From positions 124,001 to 188,000 of the forward strand of contig JANQHD010000023.1 in assembly GCA_028282805.1 (NCBI GenBank): a stretch of 64,000 nucleotides of DNA, given 5' to 3'. Under the pieces are notes generated by a model. The model ran no database searches, had not been told where the DNA came from, and saw only the letters and a list, made by a program, of their open reading frames with translations. The stretch comes from Phycisphaeraceae bacterium. GTDB taxonomy: Bacteria > Planctomycetota > Phycisphaerae > Phycisphaerales > Zrk34. Positions 17,217 through 25,781 of the stretch are shown in pieces (the stretch's first letter is position 1; each line of letters starts with the position of its first letter). The position numbers were made by a program, and so were the translations under genes.

Positions 17217-18979
17217 ACGACGTGGCGATAAGCCGATACCTGCTGGCGTTGGGGGTGCTGGTCGTGCTGTTGATCGGCCTGCGTGCCGCTGCGCCCAACG
17301 ACCTGTACGACAACGATCAGACCGAGCAGGTCGAGTTCATCAACGACGCGGCGATCAACGGCAACTGGCTGGTGCAGTACTCGGTCAGCTCGGGCGACAA
17401 GGAAGAGCGCCGCGTTACGCCCAAGCCGCCGATGTACACCTGGCTGGGCGCGGTGGCGGTGAAGGCGACCGGCGCGCACGCGACGTGGGTGTACATGGCG
17501 CCGGCGATCGGCGCGGCGCTGGTGATCGCGCTGCTGGTGTACCACTTCGTCGCGCCGCTGGCGGGGCGCGAGGCGGGGGTGGTGGGCGTGGCGGTGTGGC
17601 TGAGCAGCTACCACGTGTACAAGCTGGTTTACACCGCGCGGACGGATATGCTGCTGGCGATGTGGATCGGGTTGGCGCTGGCGGTGCTGCTGCGCATGCG
17701 CACCGACTGGCTGGGCGGCCGCAAGCCGAGACTGGGGTGGGTGTTTTTGTTCTGGGCGATGATCGGCTGCGGGTACCTGACGAAGGGCCCGATCGCGGCG
17801 TTGCCGGCGGTGTTTGCGCTGGCGCTGGTGGCGATCGACGGCGCGTGGCTGCGGGCGCGGCTGGGGTGGCAGCTGGTGGGCCTGGCGGTGCCGTTTGTGA
17901 TGTATGCGCTGTGGTTTTACCCGGCGTGGAAGAGCGCGGAGGACCCGGGGCGGTTTTACTGGTACCACATCACCAAGGAACACGTGGAGCGGGTGTTCGG
18001 CGGCGAGACGAGCCGCGACCGCCACACGTCGACGTTCGCGCCGGTCGCGTACTTTTTCGGACGGTGGCTGCCGTGGTCGGTGCTGTTCGGCGCGGCGGTG
18101 GTGTGCCGGGCGTGGCTGGCGTACCGGTACGGGCAGGCGGCCACCGAGCGGCAGCGCCACCCGTCGGGCTACGGCGTGGCGTGGGCGGTGATGTGGGTGG
18201 CGCTGGTGGTGGGTTTGTTCATGGCGCCCAAGGGCAAGCGGGCGGACTACATCGTGCCGGCGTACCTCGGGGCGTCGGTGGCGTGCGCGTGCTTCGTGGC
18301 GTGGGTCACGCCGAAGCGCCGGTACCGCTTCGACGACGCGGGGTGGGTGGTGCACTGGCTGCTGCTGGGTTTGGGCGGGGCGCTGATCGCGGGCGGGGCA
18401 CTGTTCTGCGTGCCGTTGGAGACGCTGGCCGAGTGGCTGGCGGAGCGCAAGATCGGCCTGGTGAACCCCGCTGACGCGCCACGATACGTGATCATGGCGC
18501 TGGCGGGTGCGACGGCGGTGAGCGGTTTGGTCACGCTGGCGTTCACGCAAAAGCGCAAATACTGCGCGGCGGTGATGCCGGGCGCGATCGGCGTGGTGCT
18601 GCTGCTGGGCATTTACAGCCAAACGCTCAGCCGGGCGGCGGTGTCGCAAGACGGGGCGCAGATTTTGCGCCTAGTCAACGCCGTCAAGCAACAACGCACG
18701 GGCGAGGGCCGGATGCCGTTTGTGCTGTACGACACGGGTTACACGCCGGTCGGGGCGTTGCTGGGCGTGCATCGGCCGGTGGGTGACGCGGCATGGGCAT
18801 GGCAGCCGGCGCGTGGGCCTTACGTACTGGTCACGCGCAAGGCGGTGTTGGCCGAACCGGCGGTGGCGCAGCGCGTGGCGGGGTTGGAACCGATCGCCGA
18901 GACGCACTGGATGAGCGAACCGAAGCTGGCGTTGGTGGCGTTTGTCGTGCCGGGTTCGGGGGGGCCGGATCGGCCTTAA
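17213..18979 (+). CDS. Polyprenyl-phosphate-dependent glycosyltransferase (ArnT/PMT-like)
   Basis: A 588-aa multispanning membrane protein of the GT-C fold. The first periplasmic loop carries the catalytic-type acidic motif (NDLYDNDQTEQVEF), followed by PKPPMYTW, as in ArnT and related transferases that move a lipid-linked sugar onto lipid A, proteins or glycans on the outer side of the membrane. About ten hydrophobic helices follow, then a soluble C-terminal domain. The start is GTG 17213, overlapping the stop of the upstream GT2 gene. The pair is a typical module: GtrB-like donor synthesis followed by GT-C transfer. Confidence 0.88.
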   Translation: MNDVAISRYLLALGVLVVLLIGLRAAAPNDLYDNDQTEQVEFINDAAINGNWLVQYSVSSGDKEERRVTPKPPMYTWLGAVAVKATGAHATWVYMAPAIGAALVIALLVYHFVAPLAGREAGVVGVAVWLSSYHVYKLVYTARTDMLLAMWIGLALAVLLRMRTDWLGGRKPRLGWVFLFWAMIGCGYLTKGPIAALPAVFALALVAIDGAWLRARLGWQLVGLAVPFVMYALWFYPAWKSAEDPGRFYWYHITKEHVERVFGGETSRDRHTSTFAPVAYFFGRWLPWSVLFGAAVVCRAWLAYRYGQAATERQRHPSGYGVAWAVMWVALVVGLFMAPKGKRADYIVPAYLGASVACACFVAWVTPKRRYRFDDAGWVVHWLLLGLGGALIAGGALFCVPLETLAEWLAERKIGLVNPADAPRYVIMALAGATAVSGLVTLAFTQKRKYCAAVMPGAIGVVLLLGIYSQTLSRAAVSQDGAQILRLVNAVKQQRTGEGRMPFVLYDTGYTPVGALLGVHRPVGDAAWAWQPARGPYVLVTRKAVLAEPAVAQRVAGLEPIAETHWMSEPKLALVAFVVPGSGGPDRP

Positions 18980-19110
18980 CGGGGTTTAATTTCAAGCGTT
19001 TATCGGCCGGTGCCCGATATCTGTGGAGGGAATACCAGGCCCGGTCGTGAACGGGCGTGGTACAGTAGGGTCGGGGACCGGGTCGACGGATCGGCCCGCG
19101 GCTTTCACGG

Positions 19111-20484
19111 ATGAAAGGCCCGATCGTGCGGACCATCGCGGTCATCAATCAGAAGGGCGGCTGCGGCAAGACCACGACCGCCATCAACCTCGCCGCCGCA
19201 CTGGCGGAGCTCGACCAGCGCACGCTGTTGGTCGACGTCGACCCGCAGGGCCACTGCGCCCTGGGCTTGGCCGTGCCCGAAAGCCAGATCGAATCGACCA
19301 TCGGCGAAGCGATGACCGCCACCGCGCCCGGCACGATCGACCCGGCGCAGCTGCTGTGGCAGGTGTCGCGCCGGTTGGACCTGATCCCTTCGACGGTCTC
19401 GCTGGCGCGCGTCGAGCGCCAGCTTTCCGACAAGCCCGACCGCGATGTGCGGCTGGCGAGCGTGCTGCGCCTGTACGAAGGCAAGTATGACTTTTGTTTG
19501 ATCGACTGCCCGCCGAACATCGGGCTGCTGACGTTCAACGCGCTGCGTGCGGCGGGCGAGGTGATCATCCCCGTCGAGGCCGGTTACTTCGCGCTGAAGG
19601 GGGCGCGCAAGCAGGCGGAACTGGTGCGCGTGCTGACCGAGCGCTGCAACCAGACGGTGGCGGTGCACGTGCTGCCGACGCTGTACGACGAGTCGGTGCC
19701 GCTCAGCCGCGACATCGCGCGCGACCTGAAACGCCACTTCGGCGACCGGGTGACGCCCGCGCCGATCCGCTACGACGTCAAGCTCAAAGAGGCGGCCAGC
19801 TACGGCCAGCCCATCAGCGAATACGACCCGAAGTCCACGGGCTACCGGGATTACGAAGCCCTTGCCAGGCACCTGAAAGCCAAGGTGCCCGCCGCCGCGG
19901 TCGGCCCGCTCGCCGGGGCTGAAGCGCCCGCGGCGCCCGGCGGCGGCAACGGCTCGACAACCACCGCCAAGCCCGACGGCAACGGCCGCGCACCCACCGA
20001 CGAACCGCCGCAGACCGACCGCGCCGCCGAACTGGTGCAGCGTGCCAAAGCGCTGGCGCAACGCACGCAGCGCATGGCCGACCGCCTCGCCACCGACCCC
20101 GAAGTCCAACGCGTCGAACGCCAGCAGGTGCTCGACCAGCGCCCCGCCGCCACCGCCGGCCAGCAGGAAGAGCTCGACCAAAAACTGGCGCGGTTCTACG
20201 GCGTGCAGGTCACCGGGCAGGGCACGCTATTCGTCCAACCCCAACGCAAGGCGCGGCGCGTTTCGATCGCCGGCGACTTCAACGGCTGGTCGCCCGTCGC
20301 CACCCCCATGCAACTCAACCCCAAGCTCGGCGTGTGGGAGGCGTGCGTCACCCTGCCGCCCGGCCGGTACCAGTACCGCATCGTCGTCGACGACGAATGG
20401 ATCACCGACCCGCACAACACGATCACCGAGACCAACCCGTTCGGCCAGATGAACAACATCGTCGAAGTCACCACGCACCGCTAA
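19111..20484 (+). CDS. ParA/MinD-type ATPase fused to a C-terminal AMPK/CBM48-like domain
   Basis: A 457-aa protein with three parts. Residues 1-250 are a ParA-family ATPase with the deviant Walker A KGGCGKTT (15-22), a DVDPQGH switch and LIDCPPNIGLLT. Residues about 255-370 are a low-complexity linker and a charged helical stretch. Residues about 370-455 form an E-set domain like the glycogen-binding module of AMPK beta subunits, with RRVSIAGDFNGWSP (382-395) and PPGRYQYRIVVDDEW. ParA proteins position DNA or complexes on the nucleoid or membrane; a carbohydrate-binding tail is unusual. The next gene starts 7 bp later, so they form an operon. It could instead be a positioning factor for an envelope or storage structure. 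Confidence 0.85.
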   Translation: MKGPIVRTIAVINQKGGCGKTTTAINLAAALAELDQRTLLVDVDPQGHCALGLAVPESQIESTIGEAMTATAPGTIDPAQLLWQVSRRLDLIPSTVSLARVERQLSDKPDRDVRLASVLRLYEGKYDFCLIDCPPNIGLLTFNALRAAGEVIIPVEAGYFALKGARKQAELVRVLTERCNQTVAVHVLPTLYDESVPLSRDIARDLKRHFGDRVTPAPIRYDVKLKEAASYGQPISEYDPKSTGYRDYEALARHLKAKVPAAAVGPLAGAEAPAAPGGGNGSTTTAKPDGNGRAPTDEPPQTDRAAELVQRAKALAQRTQRMADRLATDPEVQRVERQQVLDQRPAATAGQQEELDQKLARFYGVQVTGQGTLFVQPQRKARRVSIAGDFNGWSPVATPMQLNPKLGVWEACVTLPPGRYQYRIVVDDEWITDPHNTITETNPFGQMNNIVEVTTHR

Positions 20485-20491
20485 GCATACG

Positions 20492-21883
20492 ATGGACGAC
20501 CCACGCACCACCGAAGTCTTCGAGCAGCTGGCCGCGCTGTACCTGACCGGCACCGAAGACGCCGGCCCGCCCGCCGCGGGCGCGCCCCCGCTGCGCCTGG
20601 CCGGCGACGCCGCCGAGGTCAACGCCGAGGCGGTCGAAGCCTTCGACCCGATCGACGCGCCGCCCACCGCCGCGGAGGTCGGCTCGGTCGAGGGCGTGCT
20701 CATCGGCCACCTGCCCGGCTTCGCCAACCTGTGGCTCGGCCAGTACGCCCACCGACTGGCGCGGGCGCGCGGCCCGGTCGCGGTGGCCAACATCCACGAA
20801 CATGCCATCGAACTCGAGCTGTACACCCAGCCGGCCGACGACGCGCTGCTGCGCGACATGGTCGACGCACCGCACTGGCCGATCGAGCGCATCATGGCGA
20901 TGCTCGCCCAACGCGCCGGCGCGCTGCTGGTGCGGCTGCCCGCCGCGCCCTGCCCGACCAGCAAGGCCCTGGCCCACCGCCTCGACGCGTGGACGCTGTT
21001 GTCCGGCAGTGACGAGGCCGCGGTGATCGGCGGCTACCGCCTGCTCAAGGGCTTGATCGAGGGCCGACCCACCGGCACGGTGTTGCCGCGCGTGCGGTTG
21101 GTGGTGTGCGGCTGCGACCGCCTCGCCGCCGAGCACGCCGCCGAACGCCTGCACCGCACCGCCGCCGAGTTCCTGCGCATCACCCCCACCCTCGCCGGCA
21201 CCCAGCAGAAGATGGAGCCCGTGCGCAAGAAACGCCTCGGCAACTTCAACGTGCCCAACCCGTGGGCCTTCCTCAGCGAGATGGTGCACGACGTGACAAA
21301 CGAAGAATCCGGAGTCACGGAACAGCCGGCGCTCGAACTGGACGAGGGCGACCTGCTCGTCGACGAAGAGCTCGCCGCGCTCGACGCGTATGAAGACGTC
21401 GAGCCGTTGGAACCCGGGATCACTTCTGAACAAACGGATGCGGAACCCGAACGCGAATCTGAGATTCCGCATTCCGCATTCCGCATTCCGGATTCATTGG
21501 CATCGCTGGTGGAATACGTAGAGGGATTGGCCGCGCTGGCAGCGCGTTGTCCGTCGCACGAGTCGGTCGAGTTGGCGATCGACCCGTCCGGCGGGCTGCA
21601 CCTGTTGGCGCGGACCGAAGACGACCCGCGGGCCACGCTGGCCGCGGCTTTCGATACCCGCTCGTGGGCGATCGAGCACGCCAAGCTGCTCGCCCTGACC
21701 GTGAGCGACCGCGCCCTCGACGTGGCGCGCGAGCCGGTGGTGCACCTGTTCACCGACCAGCCGAAATTGTTCGGCGACCTCGCCCACCGCGGCACGCCCG
21801 ACACCCGCCCGATCAAGCTGCACGCTCTGCTGCCGGTCACCGTGGGCGATCAAACGACCTGGTCGCACGCCGAGTTGAACTGA
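20492..21883 (+). CDS. Conserved hypothetical partner of the ParA-CBM protein
   Basis: A 463-aa soluble protein with no recognised domain. The first 270 residues look folded (GVLIGHLPGFANLWLGQYA through VRLVVCGCDRL), with hydrophobic strands reminiscent of a P-loop-type or Rossmann-like fold but no Walker motif. The middle is acidic. Residues near 325-335 read EIPHSAFRIP and derive from an in-frame heptamer repeat. The C-terminal 120 residues (SLASLVEYVEGLAALAARCP to the end) form a second likely domain. Only 7 bp separate it from the ParA fusion gene, so the two very likely work together. The function is unknown. Confidence 0.65.
   Translation: MDDPRTTEVFEQLAALYLTGTEDAGPPAAGAPPLRLAGDAAEVNAEAVEAFDPIDAPPTAAEVGSVEGVLIGHLPGFANLWLGQYAHRLARARGPVAVANIHEHAIELELYTQPADDALLRDMVDAPHWPIERIMAMLAQRAGALLVRLPAAPCPTSKALAHRLDAWTLLSGSDEAAVIGGYRLLKGLIEGRPTGTVLPRVRLVVCGCDRLAAEHAAERLHRTAAEFLRITPTLAGTQQKMEPVRKKRLGNFNVPNPWAFLSEMVHDVTNEESGVTEQPALELDEGDLLVDEELAALDAYEDVEPLEPGITSEQTDAEPERESEIPHSAFRIPDSLASLVEYVEGLAALAARCPSHESVELAIDPSGGLHLLARTEDDPRATLAAAFDTRSWAIEHAKLLALTVSDRALDVAREPVVHLFTDQPKLFGDLAHRGTPDTRPIKLHALLPVTVGDQTTWSHAELN
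21464..21491 (+). repeat. ATTCCGC heptamer repeat inside the ParA partner gene
   Basis: Four tandem copies of ATTCCGC (the last ends ATTCCGG) lie in frame and encode IPHSAFRIP. They interrupt what otherwise looks like a linker between two domains. Confidence 0.8.
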
Positions 21884-21897
21884 ATCATCGCCATATC

Positions 21898-21921
21898 GCC
21901 CCCGGCACGCCGGGGGCAAAA
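21898..21921 (+). terminator. Possible terminator after the ParA operon
   Basis: GCCCCCGGCACGCCGGGGGC forms an 8-bp stem with a 4-nt loop 15 bp after the stop codon. The following bases are AAAA rather than T, so termination is uncertain. Confidence 0.4.
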
Positions 21922-21925
21922 CCAT

Positions 21926-21973
21926 GCGCTAAGCCGCGAGCGGCGGTGCGCCGAGCCGCTTGCGGCTTAGCGC
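21926..21973. repeat. TTAGCCGC-type inverted repeat
   Basis: Nineteen-bp arms (GCGCTAAGCCGCGAGCGGC and GCCGCTTGCGGCTTAGCGC) with a single mismatch and a 10-nt loop. The right arm matches the palindrome in the sulfatase gene at 3502 and the one after lexA at 35837. Confidence 0.75.
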
Positions 21974-22116
21974 GCGGGTTATCGCCCCTTGCTGCGTCAT
22001 AGTCCCCACACGAGTTCATCGAACCGCGGTTAACCGCCGTTCGGATTGTGTCGATGCTGCTGTGTGCGACCCCTGGTTCGGGTGGTCCGGCTGTTTCAAG
22101 TAAGCCGATCGCAACA

Positions 22117-22124
22117 CCCGATAA
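22117..22124 (+). promoter_or_regulatory. Possible flagellar sigma-28 -10 element
   Basis: CCCGATAA matches the sigma-28 -10 consensus GCCGATAA at 7 of 8 bases. A weak -35-like TCAAG lies 16 nt upstream. It sits 83 bp before the small gene that precedes fliD. Confidence 0.3.
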
Positions 22125-22207
22125 ATAAAGGTGCAGGTCACCGCGTTTGGGGTCGGCCGCGACGGCTTGAAAGTCGCGGCGTGGCCCGAACAAGCGAGGT
22201 GACTGCG

Positions 22208-22420
22208 ATGCGCAAGAACGGCGCGTTTGCCGGCGAGACCGTTGACCCGCTGTGGACCCGGGCCATGTACGAACGCTACCTCACCCATTGGGCCTGCGAC
22301 TACCTGGTCTGGCGGAAACTGAGCGGCTACGCCCTGGGCCCTTGCCCGGGCGTGATCGACGACGACCCGGCGGACGAGGCGGCGGCGGACGCCTTCGCCA
22401 TGGCCGCCGAGCAGTGTTGA
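22208..22420 (+). CDS. Small hypothetical protein upstream of fliD
   Basis: A 70-aa acidic protein (MRKNGAFAGETVDPLWTRAM at the start, acidic tail DDDPADEAAADAFAMAAEQC). GAGGTG sits 7 nt before the ATG, a good ribosome-binding site, and only 12 bp separate its stop from fliD, so it is probably co-translated with the flagellar genes. No family is recognised. It contains WTRAMYERYLTHWACDYLVW, a tryptophan- and tyrosine-rich segment that may be a binding helix. Confidence 0.6.
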   Translation: MRKNGAFAGETVDPLWTRAMYERYLTHWACDYLVWRKLSGYALGPCPGVIDDDPADEAAADAFAMAAEQC

Positions 22421-22432
22421 CGGAGTGACCCG

Positions 22433-25180
22433 ATGAGTGGCATCTCGACCGGCACCGGCCTGATCAGCGGTATCGATACCGCGACGCTCATCGACCAGCT
22501 GATGGCGATCGAGGGCCGCCCGCGCGACATCATCCAAAGCCGCGTGGAGGTGCTCGAGGCGCAGAAGGCCGCGTTCCTCGACGTCAACTCACGCCTGTTC
22601 AACCTGGACCTGTCGGCCACGACGTTCGTCGACCCCAAGAGCTTCGGCAAGAAGCTGGCGACCTCGTCGAACACCGCCGTGCTCAACGCCTCGGCGGCCA
22701 GCGATGCGCCGATCGGCACGTACCAGTTCACCGTCGACCGGCTGGTGTCGAGCCAGCAGTTCATCAGCCGGGGCTTCGCCGACAGCGACACCACCGAGTT
22801 CGGGTTGGCCACGACGCTGAGCTTCGACCGCATCGACGCCCGCCTCGACCGCGACACCGAGCTGAGCGACCTCAACGGCGGCGCGGGCCTGGAGCGGGGC
22901 AAGGTGCTCATCACCGACCGCGACGGCAACTCCGCCGAGGTCGACCTGTCGCGCGCCGTGACGGTCAACGACGTGCTGACCGAGATCAACAACGCCGCCG
23001 GCATCCAAATCACCGCGTCGGTTTCGGGCGATAGCTTCGTGCTCACCGACAGCTCCGGCGGCACGGGCAACCTCTCCGTGGCCAACGTCGGCGGCAAGCA
23101 GACCGCCACGAGCCTCGGCCTCGAGGGCTCGGTCGCGGCGAGCACCGTCACCGGCACGTCGGTCAACTACCTGTCGGGCGCCACGGCGCTGAGCCTGCTC
23201 AACGACGGGCTGGGCGTGCGTACGGTAACGGCCAACGACTTCAACATCACCGACGGCACGAGCACGTTCGACGTGGACCTCGACAACGTGACCGACCTGC
23301 AAGACGTGATCGACGCGATCAACAACGCCACCGGCAACACCACTGTCACCGCGTCGGTCAGCGGCACGTCGCTCGTGCTCGACTCGACCGCCGGGGCGAT
23401 GACCGTCACGGCGCTCAACAGCTCGCAGGCCGCGGCGGACCTGGGCATCGCGGGCACCAGCGCCGGCACGACGCTGACCGGCGGCCGGCTGCTGTCGGCG
23501 CTGAACTCGAAGCTGCTGCGCAACCTGACCACGGCCAACCCGCTGACCGCCGGCACGATCGACATCGGCGGCACCGCGATCGACCTGTCGGCCGCCGAGT
23601 CGATCAGCCAGGTGATCGAGCTGATCAACGCGCAGTCGGGCACGACGAACGTGACGGCGGCGTTGAACGGTTCGGGCAACGGGCTGAAGCTCACGCACGC
23701 GTCGGGCGCGCAGTTCGTCGTGGCCGACACCACCGGCAACCTGGCGACCGAGCTGAAGCTGGCCGGCACGCACGCGGCGGGCGCGGTCGACTCCGGCGAC
23801 CTGGACCTGCAATACATCAACGGCAACACCCGGCTCGACAGCCTCAACGGCGGCAGGGGCGTCGCCGAGGGGCAGTTCACGATCACCGACTCGACCGGCG
23901 CGGTCAACACCGTCGACCTGTCCGGCGACGAGACGACCTTGCAGGAGGTGATCGACGAGATCAACTCGCGGCCGGACATCAGCGTGACGGCGCGCATCAA
24001 CGACACCGGCGACGGGCTGCTGCTGGAAGACACCGGCGGCGGGGCGTTGAAGCTGAAGGTCACCGACAACGGCTCGACCGCCGCCGCGGACCTGGGCATC
24101 AAGGGCGAAGACGAGGACGGCGACGGGCTGCTCGACGGCACGATCGAGCGCACCATCGACATCGCGACGACCGACACGCTGCAGGACATCGTGGACAAGA
24201 TCAACGCGGCGGACGTGGACGTGTCGGCGGCGATCATCAACGACGGGTCGAACAGCACGCCGTTCCGTGTGAGCCTCGCGTCGACCAACACGGGGCGCAG
24301 CGGCAGCCTGGTGTTCGACGACGGCGGGCTGGACCTGGGCCTCAGCGAGCTGGTCGAGGGGCGCGACGCGGTCGTGTTTTTCGGCGCCAACGACCCGGCC
24401 GACGCGCTGCTGCTGACCAGCTCGACCAACGCGCTGGTCGACACCGTGCCGGGCGTGAGCATCGACCTGCTGGGCGTGAGCGACGACCCGGTGAGCCTGT
24501 CGATCAAGCGCAACACCGACGGCATCGTCGAGTCCGTCACGAAGTTCATCGACGACTTCAACGACACCATGGACCGTATCGGCGAGTACGACAGCTACAA
24601 CTCCGAGACCGAGGAGCAGGGCCTGCTGCTGGGCGACCCGACGCTCTCGTCGATCAAGCGGCAGCTGTTCAGCGTCGTCACCCGCAACTACACCGACGTG
24701 AGCGGGTCGTACACCCGGCTCAGCCAGGTCGGCATCACCGTGGGGGCGGGGGCGAACCTCGACTTCGACGAAGACAAGTTCCGCGAGGCGCTGGCGCTGG
24801 ACATCGAGGGCGTCACCGAGCTGTTCAGCCTGAAGAAGGAAGAAACCGCCGAGGACGAAGAGGTTGGCACCGGCGTGTTTGTGACCTCCGACGAGATCGA
24901 GCTGACCGAGGCCGGCTTCGGCGCCAAGCTCGAGGAGCTGCTTGAGAAGCTGACCGACTCGATCGACGGCACCCTCACCACCACGACCAACACCCTCGAC
25001 GCACAGATCAAGCTGGCCAACGACCGCATCGAGTCGCTCAACGAGCTGCTCGGGGTCAAGCGGTTCCAGCTCGAGACGCAGTTCGCGGCGATGGAGTCGG
25101 CGCTGGCGCAGCTGCAGGCACAGCAGAGCTCGCTGACCAGCCTGGCCTCGGCCGCGGCGTTCGCGACCACGCCGCGCTGA
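22433..25180 (+). CDS. fliD: Flagellar filament capping protein (hook-associated protein 2)
   Basis: A 915-aa protein that caps the growing flagellar filament outside the cell. The N-terminal FliD domain (GISTGTGLISGIDTATLIDQ) and the C-terminal FliD domain (FIDDFNDTMDRIGEYDSYNS to AQLQAQQSSLTSLASAAAFA) are clear. Between them lie at least five flagellin-IN-like units, each with a helix such as TLQDIVDKIN, TLQEVIDEIN, DLQDVIDAIN, SISQVIELIN or TVNDVLTEIN followed by a strand pair. Most FliD proteins are 450-700 aa, so the extra units expand the surface domain. It is followed by fliS. The flagellin gene itself is not in the window. Confidence 0.93.
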   Translation: MSGISTGTGLISGIDTATLIDQLMAIEGRPRDIIQSRVEVLEAQKAAFLDVNSRLFNLDLSATTFVDPKSFGKKLATSSNTAVLNASAASDAPIGTYQFTVDRLVSSQQFISRGFADSDTTEFGLATTLSFDRIDARLDRDTELSDLNGGAGLERGKVLITDRDGNSAEVDLSRAVTVNDVLTEINNAAGIQITASVSGDSFVLTDSSGGTGNLSVANVGGKQTATSLGLEGSVAASTVTGTSVNYLSGATALSLLNDGLGVRTVTANDFNITDGTSTFDVDLDNVTDLQDVIDAINNATGNTTVTASVSGTSLVLDSTAGAMTVTALNSSQAAADLGIAGTSAGTTLTGGRLLSALNSKLLRNLTTANPLTAGTIDIGGTAIDLSAAESISQVIELINAQSGTTNVTAALNGSGNGLKLTHASGAQFVVADTTGNLATELKLAGTHAAGAVDSGDLDLQYINGNTRLDSLNGGRGVAEGQFTITDSTGAVNTVDLSGDETTLQEVIDEINSRPDISVTARINDTGDGLLLEDTGGGALKLKVTDNGSTAAADLGIKGEDEDGDGLLDGTIERTIDIATTDTLQDIVDKINAADVDVSAAIINDGSNSTPFRVSLASTNTGRSGSLVFDDGGLDLGLSELVEGRDAVVFFGANDPADALLLTSSTNALVDTVPGVSIDLLGVSDDPVSLSIKRNTDGIVESVTKFIDDFNDTMDRIGEYDSYNSETEEQGLLLGDPTLSSIKRQLFSVVTRNYTDVSGSYTRLSQVGITVGAGANLDFDEDKFREALALDIEGVTELFSLKKEETAEDEEVGTGVFVTSDEIELTEAGFGAKLEELLEKLTDSIDGTLTTTTNTLDAQIKLANDRIESLNELLGVKRFQLETQFAAMESALAQLQAQQSSLTSLASAAAFATTPR

Positions 25181-25243
25181 CCGGCGGGCCCGATAAGTGC
25201 GGCGCGTGGAGCGATCGGACCGATCAGCCGATAAAGCCTAAGC

Positions 25244-25741
25244 ATGAGCGACGCAAGCCCCAACCCCGCCAACCCGTACCTCCGCTCGAAGGTGTTGACC
25301 GCCAGCCCCGAGGAGCTGCGGCTGATGCTGTACGACGGGGCGATCAAGTTCTGCCGGCAGGCCGTCGACGCGATCGGCAAGGGCGACTGGGAATCGATGC
25401 ACAACGCGTTGATCCGCGCCCAGAAGATCGTGCTCGAGTTCAACACCTCGCTCGACCACGAGCAGGCCCCCGAGCTGTGCGACAAGATGGCGGCCCTGTA
25501 CAACTACATCTACCGCCGGTTGGTCGACGCCAACCTCGAACGCGACGCGGCCGCGGCCAACGAATCGATCGGCCTGCTCGAGTACGAGCGCGAGAGCTGG
25601 TTGATGCTCATCAAGAAGCTCAAGGGCGAGCACGCCGACGGCGAACCGGCCCCCGCCGAAGCGCCCAACCCCGTCGGCCGCATCGGCTACGACGAACAGC
25701 CCCCCGACGCGGCGCCGCGCGGCCTGTCCGTGCAGGGGTGA
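25244..25741 (+). CDS. fliS: Flagellar export chaperone
   Basis: A 165-aa helical chaperone that binds the disordered C-terminus of flagellin before export. The family pattern NPYLRSKVLTASPEELRLML and YDGAIKFCRQAVDAI is near the N-terminus, then LEFNTSLD and LYNYIYRRLVDANLERD. A 35-residue proline-rich tail extends beyond the usual ~130 aa. It lies 63 bp after fliD on the same strand. Confidence 0.93.
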   Translation: MSDASPNPANPYLRSKVLTASPEELRLMLYDGAIKFCRQAVDAIGKGDWESMHNALIRAQKIVLEFNTSLDHEQAPELCDKMAALYNYIYRRLVDANLERDAAAANESIGLLEYERESWLMLIKKLKGEHADGEPAPAEAPNPVGRIGYDEQPPDAAPRGLSVQG

Positions 25742-25781
25742 GGCGAGTTCGGGGTCCGGGGTCACACTCAAAGTTGAACGT

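Larger units (their letters stand above)
21884..22207. other. Intergenic region before the flagellar genes
   Basis: It holds a strong GCCCCCGG hairpin (21898-21917) followed by AAAA, the inverted repeat at 21926-21973 and a possible flagellar promoter element at 22117. No gene is seen. Confidence 0.6.

Noticed and set aside
25227-25234. Perfect sigma-28 -10 sequence GCCGATAA before fliS
   Set aside because: A start site would fall on or next to the fliS start codon and no -35 element is at the right distance, so it is probably chance.
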